Source: Bacteroidia bacterium
GTDB lineage: Bacteria; Bacteroidota; Bacteroidia; J057
Reading direction: 5' to 3'
Length of the DNA stretch: 64,000 nt
Assembly (NCBI GenBank): GCA_041391665.1
Contig: JAWKNO010000003.1
Coordinates: 1,984,001-2,048,000, forward strand
Shown piece by piece: positions 16,442-25,298 of this stretch (its first letter is position 1; each line of letters opens with the position of its first letter). The notes under the pieces are model-generated. The model was not told where the DNA came from, made no database searches, and saw only the letters and a program-made list of their open reading frames with translations. A program made the translations under genes and the position numbers.

Positions 16442-19400
16442 ATGTTAGTATTAGATCCGCATCTTATTTTTCAAAACCCCGAAAACTACCTGGACTTTAT
16501 CACAAAAAGTCCGGAAGGGCAGTATTTTGATCGAAAAGAAGTTAGAGATGATATCAAAAAGGGGAAGGAGAATCTCAAAAAAACTATATCTGCATTTACA
16601 AATTCACGTGGTGGTATTCTCATTTTGGGTATATCTGATGATGGGAATATTGTTGGGCTTAACCATTTGACAGAGAACGAACTCAATGCACTGGTTCAGG
16701 AAAAGATTCATTTAATTAATCATCAGGCTCAATCAAAAGAGTTTTATATCGAAGAGAAAAGACTCTTGGCTGTATATGCACCTGAGGGTCTTTCCGGAGT
16801 CTGTAAAACCAATGAATCACATCCCAAAGCATGGATTCGCGAAGCAGCACAAAATCAGCCACTATCTCCACAACAGGAAGAAGCTTTATTGCTGGAAAGA
16901 AATAAAAAATGGGAACAACTTTCTGTTTGTGAAGTATCTCCGGTGCTCATAAACAAAGGGGTTCTCGAAATATTTAAAAAAAGGTATCTGGAAGAACAAG
17001 GCGCAGCGTTTAGTTATGAAGACACCGAATTCCTGCTTAATATAGGAGCTGCCAAACCAGAGAATAGCAGATTTTTTTTTACGTACGCTGGTTTTCTATT
17101 TTTTGCAAATAACCCTTCTGCCCATATCCCAGGAGCACAAATCCGTTTCCTCAAATACGAATCGCCAATTGAACAATACAAACAGGCGGGAAATCCAACT
17201 TTTGACAAAACCTTCGACGGATGTTTGCCCGAGTTGCTTCGAAAAGTGCGGACTTTTGTCAACGAAGGGGCTTTTTTCAAAAAATACACCTACCGAAACC
17301 CCTATGAAAGTGGTATCGTTGAAGAGCCGGAGCTTCCGCCCAACGCCGTTGAGGAATCTATCGTCAACGCACTTATACACAGAGATTACCATTCTCCCCT
17401 TCCTATTGAGTGCATTCTTTATAAAGACGCTTTTGCGGTCAGAAGCCCTGGCAGAATCCTTCAGGATGGGGTTATTCCTGCAAACTTTAGCCTGGATGAC
17501 CAACAGCTTTCTCATTATCCACGAAATCCAAAAATATCTCAGTGGGCAAAAACCATGGTCGATGAAAGTGGGCAGCGATTTGTAAAATCGCTCAGTGAAG
17601 GCCATCGTACCATGTTGAAAGCAATGAAAGAGCTTAAGCTGCCTGCTCCCAGGTATAGTACCAATGGATTTACAACTGTAAAACTTTTTAACGACTCCGT
17701 AAATCGGGAAGCCAGAATCAGACAATTGCAACAGCCATTAAGTGATGAGTTCACTAACCTCTTTCCCATCGAATTTCAATACCATACACTACAGGAACCG
17801 GATCCATTAAGCTATTCCATTCAAATACAGCTTCTTCATCTTATAAGGGATAAACTTAGAAATCTGGGATGGTATATTGATAAGGAGAAAAAATCGCGTA
17901 TCACAGTTCATCAAAGAGGGAAAAACCTCAAAATCAATGCGTTGATAGATGCCGTACTACATGTATATCCTGCCTATGATTTACAGGTTTATGTTTTTGA
18001 TGGAAAGTTCTATCTTTCGGTTGATTATACAATTCAGGTCAGAAATATATCTAGCCTCGACAAGCTACTTCAAAAAAAGATTAATTTTCAGGAGCGTTTT
18101 TCGCAGGTAAAGTATGGGGGAACATGGACAGCCGGCCTTATCGAATCCTATACAACATTCACAGCCAAAGTCAGACTTCCTGAATATGAAACGACAGAAG
18201 AAGTCGCCTGCGAAAATATCATCCCAAATCTGTCAAAAACAGAGCTTTCAGCCATTGCTTCCACCCTGAAATTTGACCTTGAAGCAAAAATCAAGGAGTT
18301 TAGCATGGCTTCACTGGCCAATGCATCCAAAGACCGGGCTACGAAAATACTCGACGTCGCGAAGTTTTTGGCTACTCAGGTTTTTCCTATGGGTTATAAT
18401 GGATTTACCGCACATTTATCTGACAGGCCACTTACTCTACAGCTTCCAGATGTGGATGAGAATCTGTTTTTTACCTTATTCCGAAATCTTAAGGAACCTG
18501 AGGCAAAGTTTCAGGAAAATCACACAGAGGCTAATATCCTCTCCGGCCTTACAAGGTTTGGCGCACTAATCACCACACCACGCGATATCGAAATTGTTCC
18601 TTTCTGCCTTACTGGCTTTGAAAACTCATGCCAACAATTAATAGAAACCCTGCAAAGAGGGCAGATGAACTTCAAAGGTATGGAACGCACCTTTGGGACT
18701 TCCCTTACCTTTACTTCTGTGATTTCCAAGTCAGATGCACATGATTTTCTCCCAGAAATTCAACGTTTGCTGACCCAGCACCCCCATTGGATCGGTAACC
18801 CCGATCTCACACGTATCTTTCTCATTCACATTCCTGAAGACCGGTATCCTGCTACTGATATTCATTCTCCATACTTTATATTAAAAGAATATCTGCTCGA
18901 AAAAGGTATTCCCGTACAAATGGTCGATACGAATACCCTGCTAAATCCCAAGTTCAAAGACCTGAATCTTGCCCTGAATATAAATGCAAAAACCGGCGGC
19001 ACCCCATGGGTACTGCCTAACGCACTACCTGAAGCAGACTGTTTTATAGGTCTGTCTTATGCACAATACCGGGAAGACAACCATTTTCGCCGAACCATGG
19101 GATATGCCAATGTTTTTGACCGCTACGGACAGTGGATGTTTTATAAAGGTAACAGCCTGAGCTTTGACTTTGAGGAAAAACATATTCACCTGGCAAAACT
19201 GGTAAAAGAGAGTCTCTTGCAACGAAAAGACCTGTCTGACTCCGCTTCCATTCATATTCATTATACCAATAAATTTTCCAGACTTGACCGTGAGCATATT
19301 CTTGCAGCCGTAAAGTCTGTTCGTCCAAAGGCTACAGTATCATTTGTCTGGATTAATCTTTTCCATAATATACGCATGTTTGACAACCGCATCGAAGGAA

Positions 19401-19747
19401 ATGGCAGCCTTAGTCGTGGCAGTTATGTGGTAACAGGAAAACACCAGATTTACCTCTCCACTACTGGCTACTCTACACTAAAAAAGACCCTCGGAACGCC
19501 AGTATTACTCGAAGTCAATACCCTAACAGAACCTTACAACCCGCAACATATCATGCCTTATCGCAGCATTGCACAGCACATTCTGGCACTTACCAAACTC
19601 AATTGGTCCAGCACTCAGTCTATCAATGCTTTGCCCGTAACACTCAAATATGCACACGAAATCGCCCGACTCACTTCTGTGTTTTATCAACGAACTGGAA
19701 CCTTTAAACTACATCCAGTACTGGAACGGACACCATGGTTTATATAA
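16442..19747 (+). CDS. Schlafen/AlbA_2 - HATPase_c_4 - inactive Argonaute fusion protein
   Basis: The 1101-residue cytoplasmic protein has three parts. Residues ~25-135 form an AlbA_2 (Schlafen core) domain: EGQYFDRKE, then AFTNSRGGILILGISDDGNIVGL. Residues ~210-415 match the RecG-like HATPase_c_4 region (PPNAVEESIVNALIHRDYH, then RNPKI). From ~435 to the end it is Argonaute-like. The MID domain keeps the 5'-phosphate pocket (Tyr811, Lys815, Gln826, Lys850 in YFILKEYLLEKGIPVQ...NINAKTGGTPWVL). The PIWI domain ends with LTKLNWSSTQSINALPVTLKYA and the hydrophobic terminus PWFI. In PIWI the first catalytic Asp (usual GID) reads IGLS, so Ser872 replaces it, and the later RDG motif is lost, implying no slicing. 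Guide binding with signalling to, or by, the N-terminal half is inferred. A small ORF and a membrane protein follow. Confidence 0.88.
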   Translation: MLVLDPHLIFQNPENYLDFITKSPEGQYFDRKEVRDDIKKGKENLKKTISAFTNSRGGILILGISDDGNIVGLNHLTENELNALVQEKIHLINHQAQSKEFYIEEKRLLAVYAPEGLSGVCKTNESHPKAWIREAAQNQPLSPQQEEALLLERNKKWEQLSVCEVSPVLINKGVLEIFKKRYLEEQGAAFSYEDTEFLLNIGAAKPENSRFFFTYAGFLFFANNPSAHIPGAQIRFLKYESPIEQYKQAGNPTFDKTFDGCLPELLRKVRTFVNEGAFFKKYTYRNPYESGIVEEPELPPNAVEESIVNALIHRDYHSPLPIECILYKDAFAVRSPGRILQDGVIPANFSLDDQQLSHYPRNPKISQWAKTMVDESGQRFVKSLSEGHRTMLKAMKELKLPAPRYSTNGFTTVKLFNDSVNREARIRQLQQPLSDEFTNLFPIEFQYHTLQEPDPLSYSIQIQLLHLIRDKLRNLGWYIDKEKKSRITVHQRGKNLKINALIDAVLHVYPAYDLQVYVFDGKFYLSVDYTIQVRNISSLDKLLQKKINFQERFSQVKYGGTWTAGLIESYTTFTAKVRLPEYETTEEVACENIIPNLSKTELSAIASTLKFDLEAKIKEFSMASLANASKDRATKILDVAKFLATQVFPMGYNGFTAHLSDRPLTLQLPDVDENLFFTLFRNLKEPEAKFQENHTEANILSGLTRFGALITTPRDIEIVPFCLTGFENSCQQLIETLQRGQMNFKGMERTFGTSLTFTSVISKSDAHDFLPEIQRLLTQHPHWIGNPDLTRIFLIHIPEDRYPATDIHSPYFILKEYLLEKGIPVQMVDTNTLLNPKFKDLNLALNINAKTGGTPWVLPNALPEADCFIGLSYAQYREDNHFRRTMGYANVFDRYGQWMFYKGNSLSFDFEEKHIHLAKLVKESLLQRKDLSDSASIHIHYTNKFSRLDREHILAAVKSVRPKATVSFVWINLFHNIRMFDNRIEGNGSLSRGSYVVTGKHQIYLSTTGYSTLKKTLGTPVLLEVNTLTEPYNPQHIMPYRSIAQHILALTKLNWSSTQSINALPVTLKYAHEIARLTSVFYQRTGTFKLHPVLERTPWFI

Positions 19748-19965
19748 AAGTTAAAGGGAGGAGGTTTAGACAGAAAAATTCTTCCTCATTTCAATTTTAT
19801 GAAAATTTAAATGAACTAAATTGCGGGATAAATTGCGGGATAAATTGCGGGATAAATTGCGGGATAAATTGCGGGATAAATTGCGGGATAAATTGCGGGA
19901 TAAATTGCGGGATAAATTGCGGGATAAATTGCGGGATAAATGAACCTACTTTTATTTCAGTATGA
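19735..19965 (+). CDS. Small ORF with ten NCGI repeats, coupled to both neighbours
   Basis: A possible 76-residue protein starts at an ATG inside the last codons of the Argonaute fusion (13-nt overlap). It ends at a TGA sharing ATGA with the start of the membrane-protein gene. The first 30 residues are basic and polar; then NCGI repeats ten times and the chain ends NEPTFISV. Four-residue tails of this style (for example GIN-type repeats) occur in some AlbA_2/HATPase_c_4 proteins, so it may be a displaced tail of that module. The double overlap favours real translation, but composition is low-complexity and no homologue is recalled. Confidence 0.45.
   Translation: MVYIKVKGRRFRQKNSSSFQFYENLNELNCGINCGINCGINCGINCGINCGINCGINCGINCGINCGINEPTFISV
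19821..19940 (+). repeat. Minisatellite: ten perfect 12-bp units
   Basis: TTGCGGGATAAA is repeated ten times without a single mismatch over exactly 120 bp. Unit length is a multiple of three, so copy-number changes keep the reading frame. Perfect identity suggests recent expansion by slippage. There are no spacers, so it is not a CRISPR. Confidence 0.97.
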
Positions 19966-20813
19966 CGGAACAGAAAATCACACCCCAAAAAGCAATTATG
20001 AGGGGACAAATCATTGTAAATGTCCCAGTTATTTTGATCATGTTTGGGATAATTGTAGGGGGCTGGTACTTAGTGATATTCAAATCTCTTCTCTGGTATT
20101 GGGGTTTAATTAGCTTTTTAATCGGACCACTTATAGCGTGGGTTTTCTGGAGTTTCATGATAACTCACTGGCGGATTTGGGCTTTTAGCAGAATTGAAGA
20201 TCATAGGGAACTTAAAGACCAGGCCATCGACGGAATGTTAATCTGGAAAGATGGTAGTTTCTTCGAACGAACAGAAATAAGAACAACAAGACAACGCAAC
20301 ATAATCGATGAACTGGAACAACGATTTGAAGATTCAAAAATCTACCGAAAATTTGTCGATGATCTTTCCATTCCGGATAAAGTCGAATATAAATACTCCA
20401 AAAGTGGCTTGATAGTCGGAATTCTTTTATATAGCTCAATAATTGGTTGCGGCATTTATCTTGTGTCCATACCTGGCGTTAATACTTTAGGGGTTTTTAG
20501 TATTATCATTGGTATTATCTTTTTAAGAAGGACATACAAAGAATTTTCAAATAGCCAACTTTCTCTTATACTTAGTAATCAGGGAATTACCACCAATGGA
20601 GAGTTAATTGAATGGAAGTACATTTCCAACGAAACTGCAAAAATGAAAGGATATGGACAATACAGAAAGGCTTATCTGATCTTCGACCTAAGCGGAGTAA
20701 ATTTTCAAATAATGCTGGCTGATTACAATATAAAGTTGTCAACTTTAAGATACCAGCTCAAAATATTTCGTGGACGAGCAAATATTTCTGCCAATGATCC
20801 AACTACTTCTTAA
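19962..20813 (+). CDS. Four-helix membrane protein downstream of the Argonaute fusion
   Basis: The 283-residue protein has two helical hairpins: helices at ~17-40 and ~43-67, then ~148-170 and ~172-189. The cytosolic loop between them (~70-145) is charged, and a soluble beta-rich C-terminal part (~195-283) includes LSLILSNQGITTNGELIEWKYI. I know no named family, though similar hypothetical proteins occur in Bacteroidota. It starts by ATGA overlap with the repeat ORF and is closed by a strong terminator, so it belongs to the Argonaute transcript. A membrane effector role, by analogy with membrane proteins linked to inactive Argonautes, is inference. Confidence 0.75.
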   Translation: MTEQKITPQKAIMRGQIIVNVPVILIMFGIIVGGWYLVIFKSLLWYWGLISFLIGPLIAWVFWSFMITHWRIWAFSRIEDHRELKDQAIDGMLIWKDGSFFERTEIRTTRQRNIIDELEQRFEDSKIYRKFVDDLSIPDKVEYKYSKSGLIVGILLYSSIIGCGIYLVSIPGVNTLGVFSIIIGIIFLRRTYKEFSNSQLSLILSNQGITTNGELIEWKYISNETAKMKGYGQYRKAYLIFDLSGVNFQIMLADYNIKLSTLRYQLKIFRGRANISANDPTTS

Positions 20814-20860
20814 TATCAATCTTGTACCCGTCCGCTAATAAAAACTAAAACTTTAGTCAC

Positions 20861-20896
20861 AAAAAAAACCCTGCTAATCAAAGCAGGGTTTTTTTT
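20861..20896. terminator. Bidirectional terminator between convergent genes
   Basis: The stem CCCTGCT (20869-20875) pairs with AGCAGGG (20882-20888), flanked by an A-run on the left and a T-run on the right. It works for the plus-strand Argonaute operon (stop 20813) and the minus-strand T9SS gene (stop 20912). Confidence 0.92.
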
Positions 20897-20911
20897 GTAT
20901 TTTAATACATC

Positions 20912-21955
20912 CTACCGCTGGAAAATCAGCGGCCGCACCATCTGCACGCCATCGGCTTCCAGCCGGATGATATACGTGCCCGCAGGTAATGCCTGAAAAT
21001 CGCTCCAGTTTAGCTGGTGAGTGCCTGCGGTAAACTGCCGGGCTGAAAACAGAGAGGCGATCTTCTGGCCCTGAATATTCCAAAGCGAAGCGGCTACAGA
21101 GGTGTTTTTATCAAGCGTAAAAGTCAGGTTAAACGCGCCCGAGGTAGGGTTGGGGTAAATGCTGACATTTGTGGCTGCAAATTGATTTTTGTCAACTGCC
21201 GTTGTCAGCGATTCAAATAGTTCGACCACCGACTTTGTCGTGTTTTTCAGCATCGTAAAATTGGCAGCCAACGCCATATCAAAGAAAAACGAAAGCGTCT
21301 GGAAAGAATCTGCATCATACCATACTCCTGTGATACTGTCGGCAAACTGATAAGTTGCATCTCCCATACGGTAAATGGGAACCGCCTCGGGACGAATGCT
21401 CACCCCATCCACATACCAGAGTGTGGTAAAGGTCCAGGTAAGGGTATCAAGCCCGGCAATGGGCTGCGCAGTATCTGGAAAAGCTGCAGGAAGGCCGATA
21501 GACCCATCATCCACATACGATTGCAGATCATACTGGCTGACACCCAGATAATCATATGGAAAAGAACCAACACCAAAAGTATCAGGAGCACCTCCATAAC
21601 GATCAAACAGAATATCCGTTCCACTCAACCAGAGTTTTCCACCTCCTTCGAGATAGGCTTTGAGCGCAGTATTGTCTTCATCAATGCCATTCCAGAAAAG
21701 CAGTCCATCTCCATCAGAAGCTGCATGCCAGATCACCAGGTCAAAGGCCGCCATATAAGTATCTGTGGGACTGGCTGCACTGTCTACTGCATTAAAATAC
21801 GTGTAAGCATACCCCAGCGAGTCCAATGCTGAAGCCAAAAGCTCGGCATTCCCAAAAGTATCACTATCATCATCCACAAACAGAATGGAAATCTGGCCGC
21901 GCATGGGTGCGATTGCCAGCGTGATCAATACAAAAAAGAAAGTTAAGGTTTTCAT
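20912..21955 (-). CDS. T9SS-sorted secreted protein
   Basis: Starting at MKTLTFFFVLITLAIAPMRGQ gives 347 residues with a proper signal peptide; the frame extends 75 codons further upstream but that part overlaps the next gene. The body begins ISILFVDDDSDTFGNAELLASALDSLGYAYTYFN and includes a GGGKLWLSGTDILFD segment, resembling glutamine-amidotransferase-like or ThuA-like folds used in some secreted peptidase-associated proteins. The C-terminal ~80 residues (VSIYPNPTSGAFNLTFTL ... GTYIIRL) are a type A sorting domain. Function is otherwise unknown. It follows a protease gene on the same strand by 85 bp. Confidence 0.8.
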   Translation of the reverse strand: MKTLTFFFVLITLAIAPMRGQISILFVDDDSDTFGNAELLASALDSLGYAYTYFNAVDSAASPTDTYMAAFDLVIWHAASDGDGLLFWNGIDEDNTALKAYLEGGGKLWLSGTDILFDRYGGAPDTFGVGSFPYDYLGVSQYDLQSYVDDGSIGLPAAFPDTAQPIAGLDTLTWTFTTLWYVDGVSIRPEAVPIYRMGDATYQFADSITGVWYDADSFQTLSFFFDMALAANFTMLKNTTKSVVELFESLTTAVDKNQFAATNVSIYPNPTSGAFNLTFTLDKNTSVAASLWNIQGQKIASLFSARQFTAGTHQLNWSDFQALPAGTYIIRLEADGVQMVRPLIFQR

Positions 21956-22040
21956 AGAATTGGTTTTGGTTAAGGTTAAAAAATTCATTGCGAGCAGTGC
22001 ACGGGAAGCAGTAGTAATAGAATTTTTTTTAATCTTTTTG

Positions 22041-23522
22041 TCAGTAAAGACAAATGATCTTTCCGGGAAAACCTGCGGAGGCCAGCAAATATATACCGGC
22101 AGGCAAAAAATCCAAAGATAAAGTTTGTCTTTGCTCTCCCGGAGGAAGGGAAAATGTGGTCTCAAAACAGGTGAATCCACTGGTATTGATGATTTTCACA
22201 GGCATGGTGATGGGTTTTGTGTTCGAAAAGTATAACGTTATCTCCCTCGAACCTGCTGCTTGCCCTACACGAAACCATGATTCAGTCCATTCATTTAACC
22301 CGGAAACCACACTCACCTGAAAAGAAACGGACGACGATGGTCCGGCACATGAATAACTGTCGTTGTAAGCCCATACCCGCCAGTAATAAGTTTTATCCTC
22401 CAACCAGTTTTGGGTAAAGAGAATGGCTGTGTCAGTTGTAATCATTCCTATCGGCTCAAGACTGAATGCCGCGGAGCGGTCAAACTCTACATAATAATAT
22501 TTTGCCCCCTCCACTTTTGTCCATGTGAAAGCCAGATCATTTCCGGCAGTTGAAACGCCTCCTGTGGGGCTTATAAGCAGCGATGTCGCCAAAATCGTAT
22601 CGGACTGGGGAGAATAAGCAGGGTGAAGGTTAAGTCGCGCCGGGCTAAGAAAATCTGCCTGCATGAGCGCTATTTGTTCGGCAGAAAAACGATTGCGGCA
22701 GCTATCCTGGAAGTATGACATGATCAGGCTTTCGTCGGGATCCACAAGAGTACCCAAAGGATCCATTGCTCCACCGCCGTAATCGCAGGACTGCTGCCAG
22801 CTCAGTCCGAAGTTGTAATCAGGTGGCGTGTCGCAGAGCATGTCTCCCGCCGTGCTGCAGTTGCTGCCATCTGCACGTTCGGTGGGGGTAATTCCATCAG
22901 AGGCGACTGCCGGTGCAGGATTGCCGTGAATCTGGGCATTCCAGGCTACGGCATCCCAGCCAAAATGCGGGTGAAACAGGCTGAAAAAATGGCCGATTTC
23001 ATGAGTGGTTGTTTTATTTCCCGATTTAAATACATCGCGCCTGACCACAATCCAGTCGTCGCCGCTGTCGTAATAACCCACGGCACCGCTGGCAATCTGG
23101 TTTACCACAAAAATATTCACCGCGGAATCAACACTTTTCCCCCGCATCGCCTGCTGGTTTGTCGCGAGCTCATGGTCATTAAATATACCATCGTGGTCGA
23201 TGAAAAAAATGCCTCCCTTGCGGAGGTAAAACTGAAGACCCGTGGGTGCAAAGATTTCATTCATCTCGCAGAGAACCTCCAAAGCCCGCCAGGTGGCGGC
23301 GCGGCCTACACCGTTTGTGCGGGCAACCAGCTGAAAGGCAACCGGAATATATTGCGTTGTGTTGCGCGGACTGTTCGCCATTTGCGATTGGCGGATATTG
23401 TCAAGGTAGCGGGGCATCCATTCCCGCTGCGAAAGGTCATCATTTCCACACGAATTGCCAGGCTGTGCCGCTATTCTCACGAACCCCAAACACACAAACA
23501 GAAGTACAACTTTGCGAAACAT
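22041..23522 (-). CDS. Secreted M43 (pappalysin-like) zinc metalloprotease, T9SS cargo
   Basis: The 493-residue protein has a signal peptide (1-20). The zinc site is His174-Glu175-x2-His178-x5-His184 (HEIGHFFSLFH); the Gly usual in HExxHxxGxxH is Ser here. A Met-turn follows in SLIMSYFQDSC, and paired cysteines (GDMLCDTPPD) are typical of M43 enzymes. Residues ~310-405 look like a fibronectin III module (AYSPQSDT ... YYWRVWAYNDS). The end resembles a degenerate type A sorting domain (PAGIYLLAS). It would degrade proteins outside the cell. It lies 3 bp after the GHL10-like gene. Confidence 0.87.
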   Translation of the reverse strand: MFRKVVLLFVCLGFVRIAAQPGNSCGNDDLSQREWMPRYLDNIRQSQMANSPRNTTQYIPVAFQLVARTNGVGRAATWRALEVLCEMNEIFAPTGLQFYLRKGGIFFIDHDGIFNDHELATNQQAMRGKSVDSAVNIFVVNQIASGAVGYYDSGDDWIVVRRDVFKSGNKTTTHEIGHFFSLFHPHFGWDAVAWNAQIHGNPAPAVASDGITPTERADGSNCSTAGDMLCDTPPDYNFGLSWQQSCDYGGGAMDPLGTLVDPDESLIMSYFQDSCRNRFSAEQIALMQADFLSPARLNLHPAYSPQSDTILATSLLISPTGGVSTAGNDLAFTWTKVEGAKYYYVEFDRSAAFSLEPIGMITTDTAILFTQNWLEDKTYYWRVWAYNDSYSCAGPSSSVSFQVSVVSGLNEWTESWFRVGQAAGSREITLYFSNTKPITMPVKIINTSGFTCFETTFSLPPGEQRQTLSLDFLPAGIYLLASAGFPGKIICLY

Positions 23523-23525
23523 AGA

Positions 23526-24626
23526 TTACTGATAAAGTCCTTCAAAATACGCTGGATGGCGTTTTAGCCCTTCATAAAAAAAGAATACCTCGCCCTCTAG
23601 CCCGTACTTGCGGTTTTCTTCGATCATTTCCTGTAAAAACTCTTCTGAAGCATAATAATCTCCGACTTTCAGCAATATGCCTGGAACAACCATACTCCTT
23701 TTTTCCGGAGGAACTTGTTCTTCCACAATTTTCCGGAGTTCGCCCCGGTATTTTTCGATATCATAACGATACACCTGCGGGCATACCATATCTATCCATC
23801 CTTCCCGCACCCATTTGGGCCAGTCCTGAAGGTATTGTTCTTTACTCCAGGGAAAAATGCTGGGCGACATGGAAATGATCACTTCCGGATCTGCAGCTTT
23901 CAGTTCGGCGTGAATGCGCTGCATAAAGTCATTCATCTTATCTGCCCGCCAGGAAACCCATGCCGTATCGAGCGTATTCCGGGGTGGAAGATTTCCCCCG
24001 TGAGCCGCCTGATACATGGACACCGTAAGCGAATCATACCCCGCCTCAGAAGGCAAGGCTGGCAGACGGTCGTCGCCCTGTATCCCGTCTACTTCGTAGT
24101 TTTCCACCACTTCTTTCAGCAGCGAAAGCAAAAAGTCCTGCACTTTGGGATCAAAGCCATTCATCCACTGAAAACCATTTTTACTGACGATATTTCCGCT
24201 GGTATCGATCGCCGCCCAATGGGGATATTTGCGGATAATCATTCCGCCATCATCTTCCTGATACGAACTGGAAAAGCCAAATTCAAACCATGCAAAAACC
24301 TTTATCCCTTTTGCGTGGGCAATTTCGATCAGTTCCTGCAAGGGGTCGCGCCCAGTCAGTTTTGGGTCAATCGCCACGCCAAACCGCTCTTCCATAATTT
24401 TGCTGGGGTAGAGCGTATGAGAGCGATTCCAGGTGACGGCGAAAATGGTATTAAAACCGTTTTTTACGCAGAGATCGACAGCATCTTCGAGACCCTGACG
24501 GGAAAACATCGCCTCGCTGTCCACATTGGTGAGCCATACGCCACGGGTAGGGGCGGGGCGATTTTCAGCCGGAGGTTGGCAGGAGAGGAGGATCGTTAAA
24601 AGAATGATTGTAAGGTAAATGCGCAT
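23526..24626 (-). CDS. GHL10-type glycoside-hydrolase-like lipoprotein
   Basis: The 366-residue protein has a lipoprotein signal with lipobox LLSC at Cys16. The TIM-barrel start (TRGVWLTNVDSEAMFS ... CVKNGFNTIFAVTWNRSHTLYPS) and HAKGIKVFAWFEFGF, YEVDGIQGDD and GWIDMVCPQVYRYD are characteristic of the DUF187/GHL10 family. Relatives cleave denuded peptidoglycan glycan or unknown polysaccharides; Asp in GDDR and Glu in FEFGF are plausible catalytic groups. It likely sits on the outer-membrane or periplasmic face. It is transcribed with the metalloprotease gene. Confidence 0.87.
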   Translation of the reverse strand: MRIYLTIILLTILLSCQPPAENRPAPTRGVWLTNVDSEAMFSRQGLEDAVDLCVKNGFNTIFAVTWNRSHTLYPSKIMEERFGVAIDPKLTGRDPLQELIEIAHAKGIKVFAWFEFGFSSSYQEDDGGMIIRKYPHWAAIDTSGNIVSKNGFQWMNGFDPKVQDFLLSLLKEVVENYEVDGIQGDDRLPALPSEAGYDSLTVSMYQAAHGGNLPPRNTLDTAWVSWRADKMNDFMQRIHAELKAADPEVIISMSPSIFPWSKEQYLQDWPKWVREGWIDMVCPQVYRYDIEKYRGELRKIVEEQVPPEKRSMVVPGILLKVGDYYASEEFLQEMIEENRKYGLEGEVFFFYEGLKRHPAYFEGLYQ

Positions 24627-24665
24627 GTTGGAACAGCAGATTAAGAATAACCAATAATCATAAAG

Positions 24666-25298
24666 TCACATCTGTCGGAGTTTTTTCTTAAGATACCAAA
24701 TCACAATTCCGCAATATTGTTTGAGCTTGCCGCTGTGGTCGGGATTAGACCATTCATCTATTAATTCCTTTATTTTTGCTTTCTTCCATTTTTGTTTTTT
24801 CAACACAGCCACAATGGCATCCAATGTCTGTTTTCGGTTATACATCAGCATCGCATTATTGAGGCAGATGATTTTGTCGATTTCATCATTCCACTGGCCA
24901 TTTCCAGATTTTATTTTACCATCATAACTTCCATAGCTTATGCTTTCCTGCAAAGAAATATCGAAAGGCGAAAAAGTTATTTCAGCAGATTCCTTTGACT
25001 TGTCACAATGGGTATTACCATTGATGCTTCCGGGACAACATATCACCATATTGGTATAATCCAACTGTTTATGAGGATGATTTTCCCGGCTCTTTATATG
25101 CTCAATTTTAGATGTTTCTGATTCTCCCAGATCTTTTTTAGAAACTGGTATCTCTCTCATACAATAAGCGCAAATATACCCCTGCTCTTTCAATAAGGCA
25201 TTTCTCAACTCCGGTATTGGTTCATAATGATTAAAACCCGGAGTCATTCTTTTAGCTTTCCACTCAAGAGGCTCAACCTCCTTCTTAATCCGTATCAC
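24666..25298 (-). CDS. ptuB: HNH endonuclease, Septu PtuB-like
   Basis: The 210-residue protein has a zinc-knuckle HNH core: Cys43-x2-Cys46 (YICAYCMREI), the catalytic histidine region KIEHIKSREN (His67), Asn83 (DYTNMVICC) and THCDKSK (His97, Cys98). This spacing is that of TIGR02646/PtuB-type nucleases. It overlaps the upstream ATPase gene by 14 nt, the normal order of Septu defence pairs, where the ATPase controls cleavage of nucleic acid during phage infection. The same ATPase-HNH pair occurs with retrons, but no reverse transcriptase is nearby. Confidence 0.82.
   Translation of the reverse strand: MIRIKKEVEPLEWKAKRMTPGFNHYEPIPELRNALLKEQGYICAYCMREIPVSKKDLGESETSKIEHIKSRENHPHKQLDYTNMVICCPGSINGNTHCDKSKESAEITFSPFDISLQESISYGSYDGKIKSGNGQWNDEIDKIICLNNAMLMYNRKQTLDAIVAVLKKQKWKKAKIKELIDEWSNPDHSGKLKQYCGIVIWYLKKKLRQM

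Noticed and set aside
19821..19940. CRISPR array
   Set aside because: The repeats are adjacent 12-mers with no spacers and no cas genes are present.
19797..20009. Minus-strand FIPQ-repeat frame over the 12-bp minisatellite
   Set aside because: It exists only because a 12-bp repeat keeps frames open; it has no coupling to neighbours, unlike the plus-strand frame.
21956..22180. N-terminal extension of the T9SS gene to 22180
   Set aside because: The extra 75 residues overlap the protease gene and precede a perfect signal peptide.
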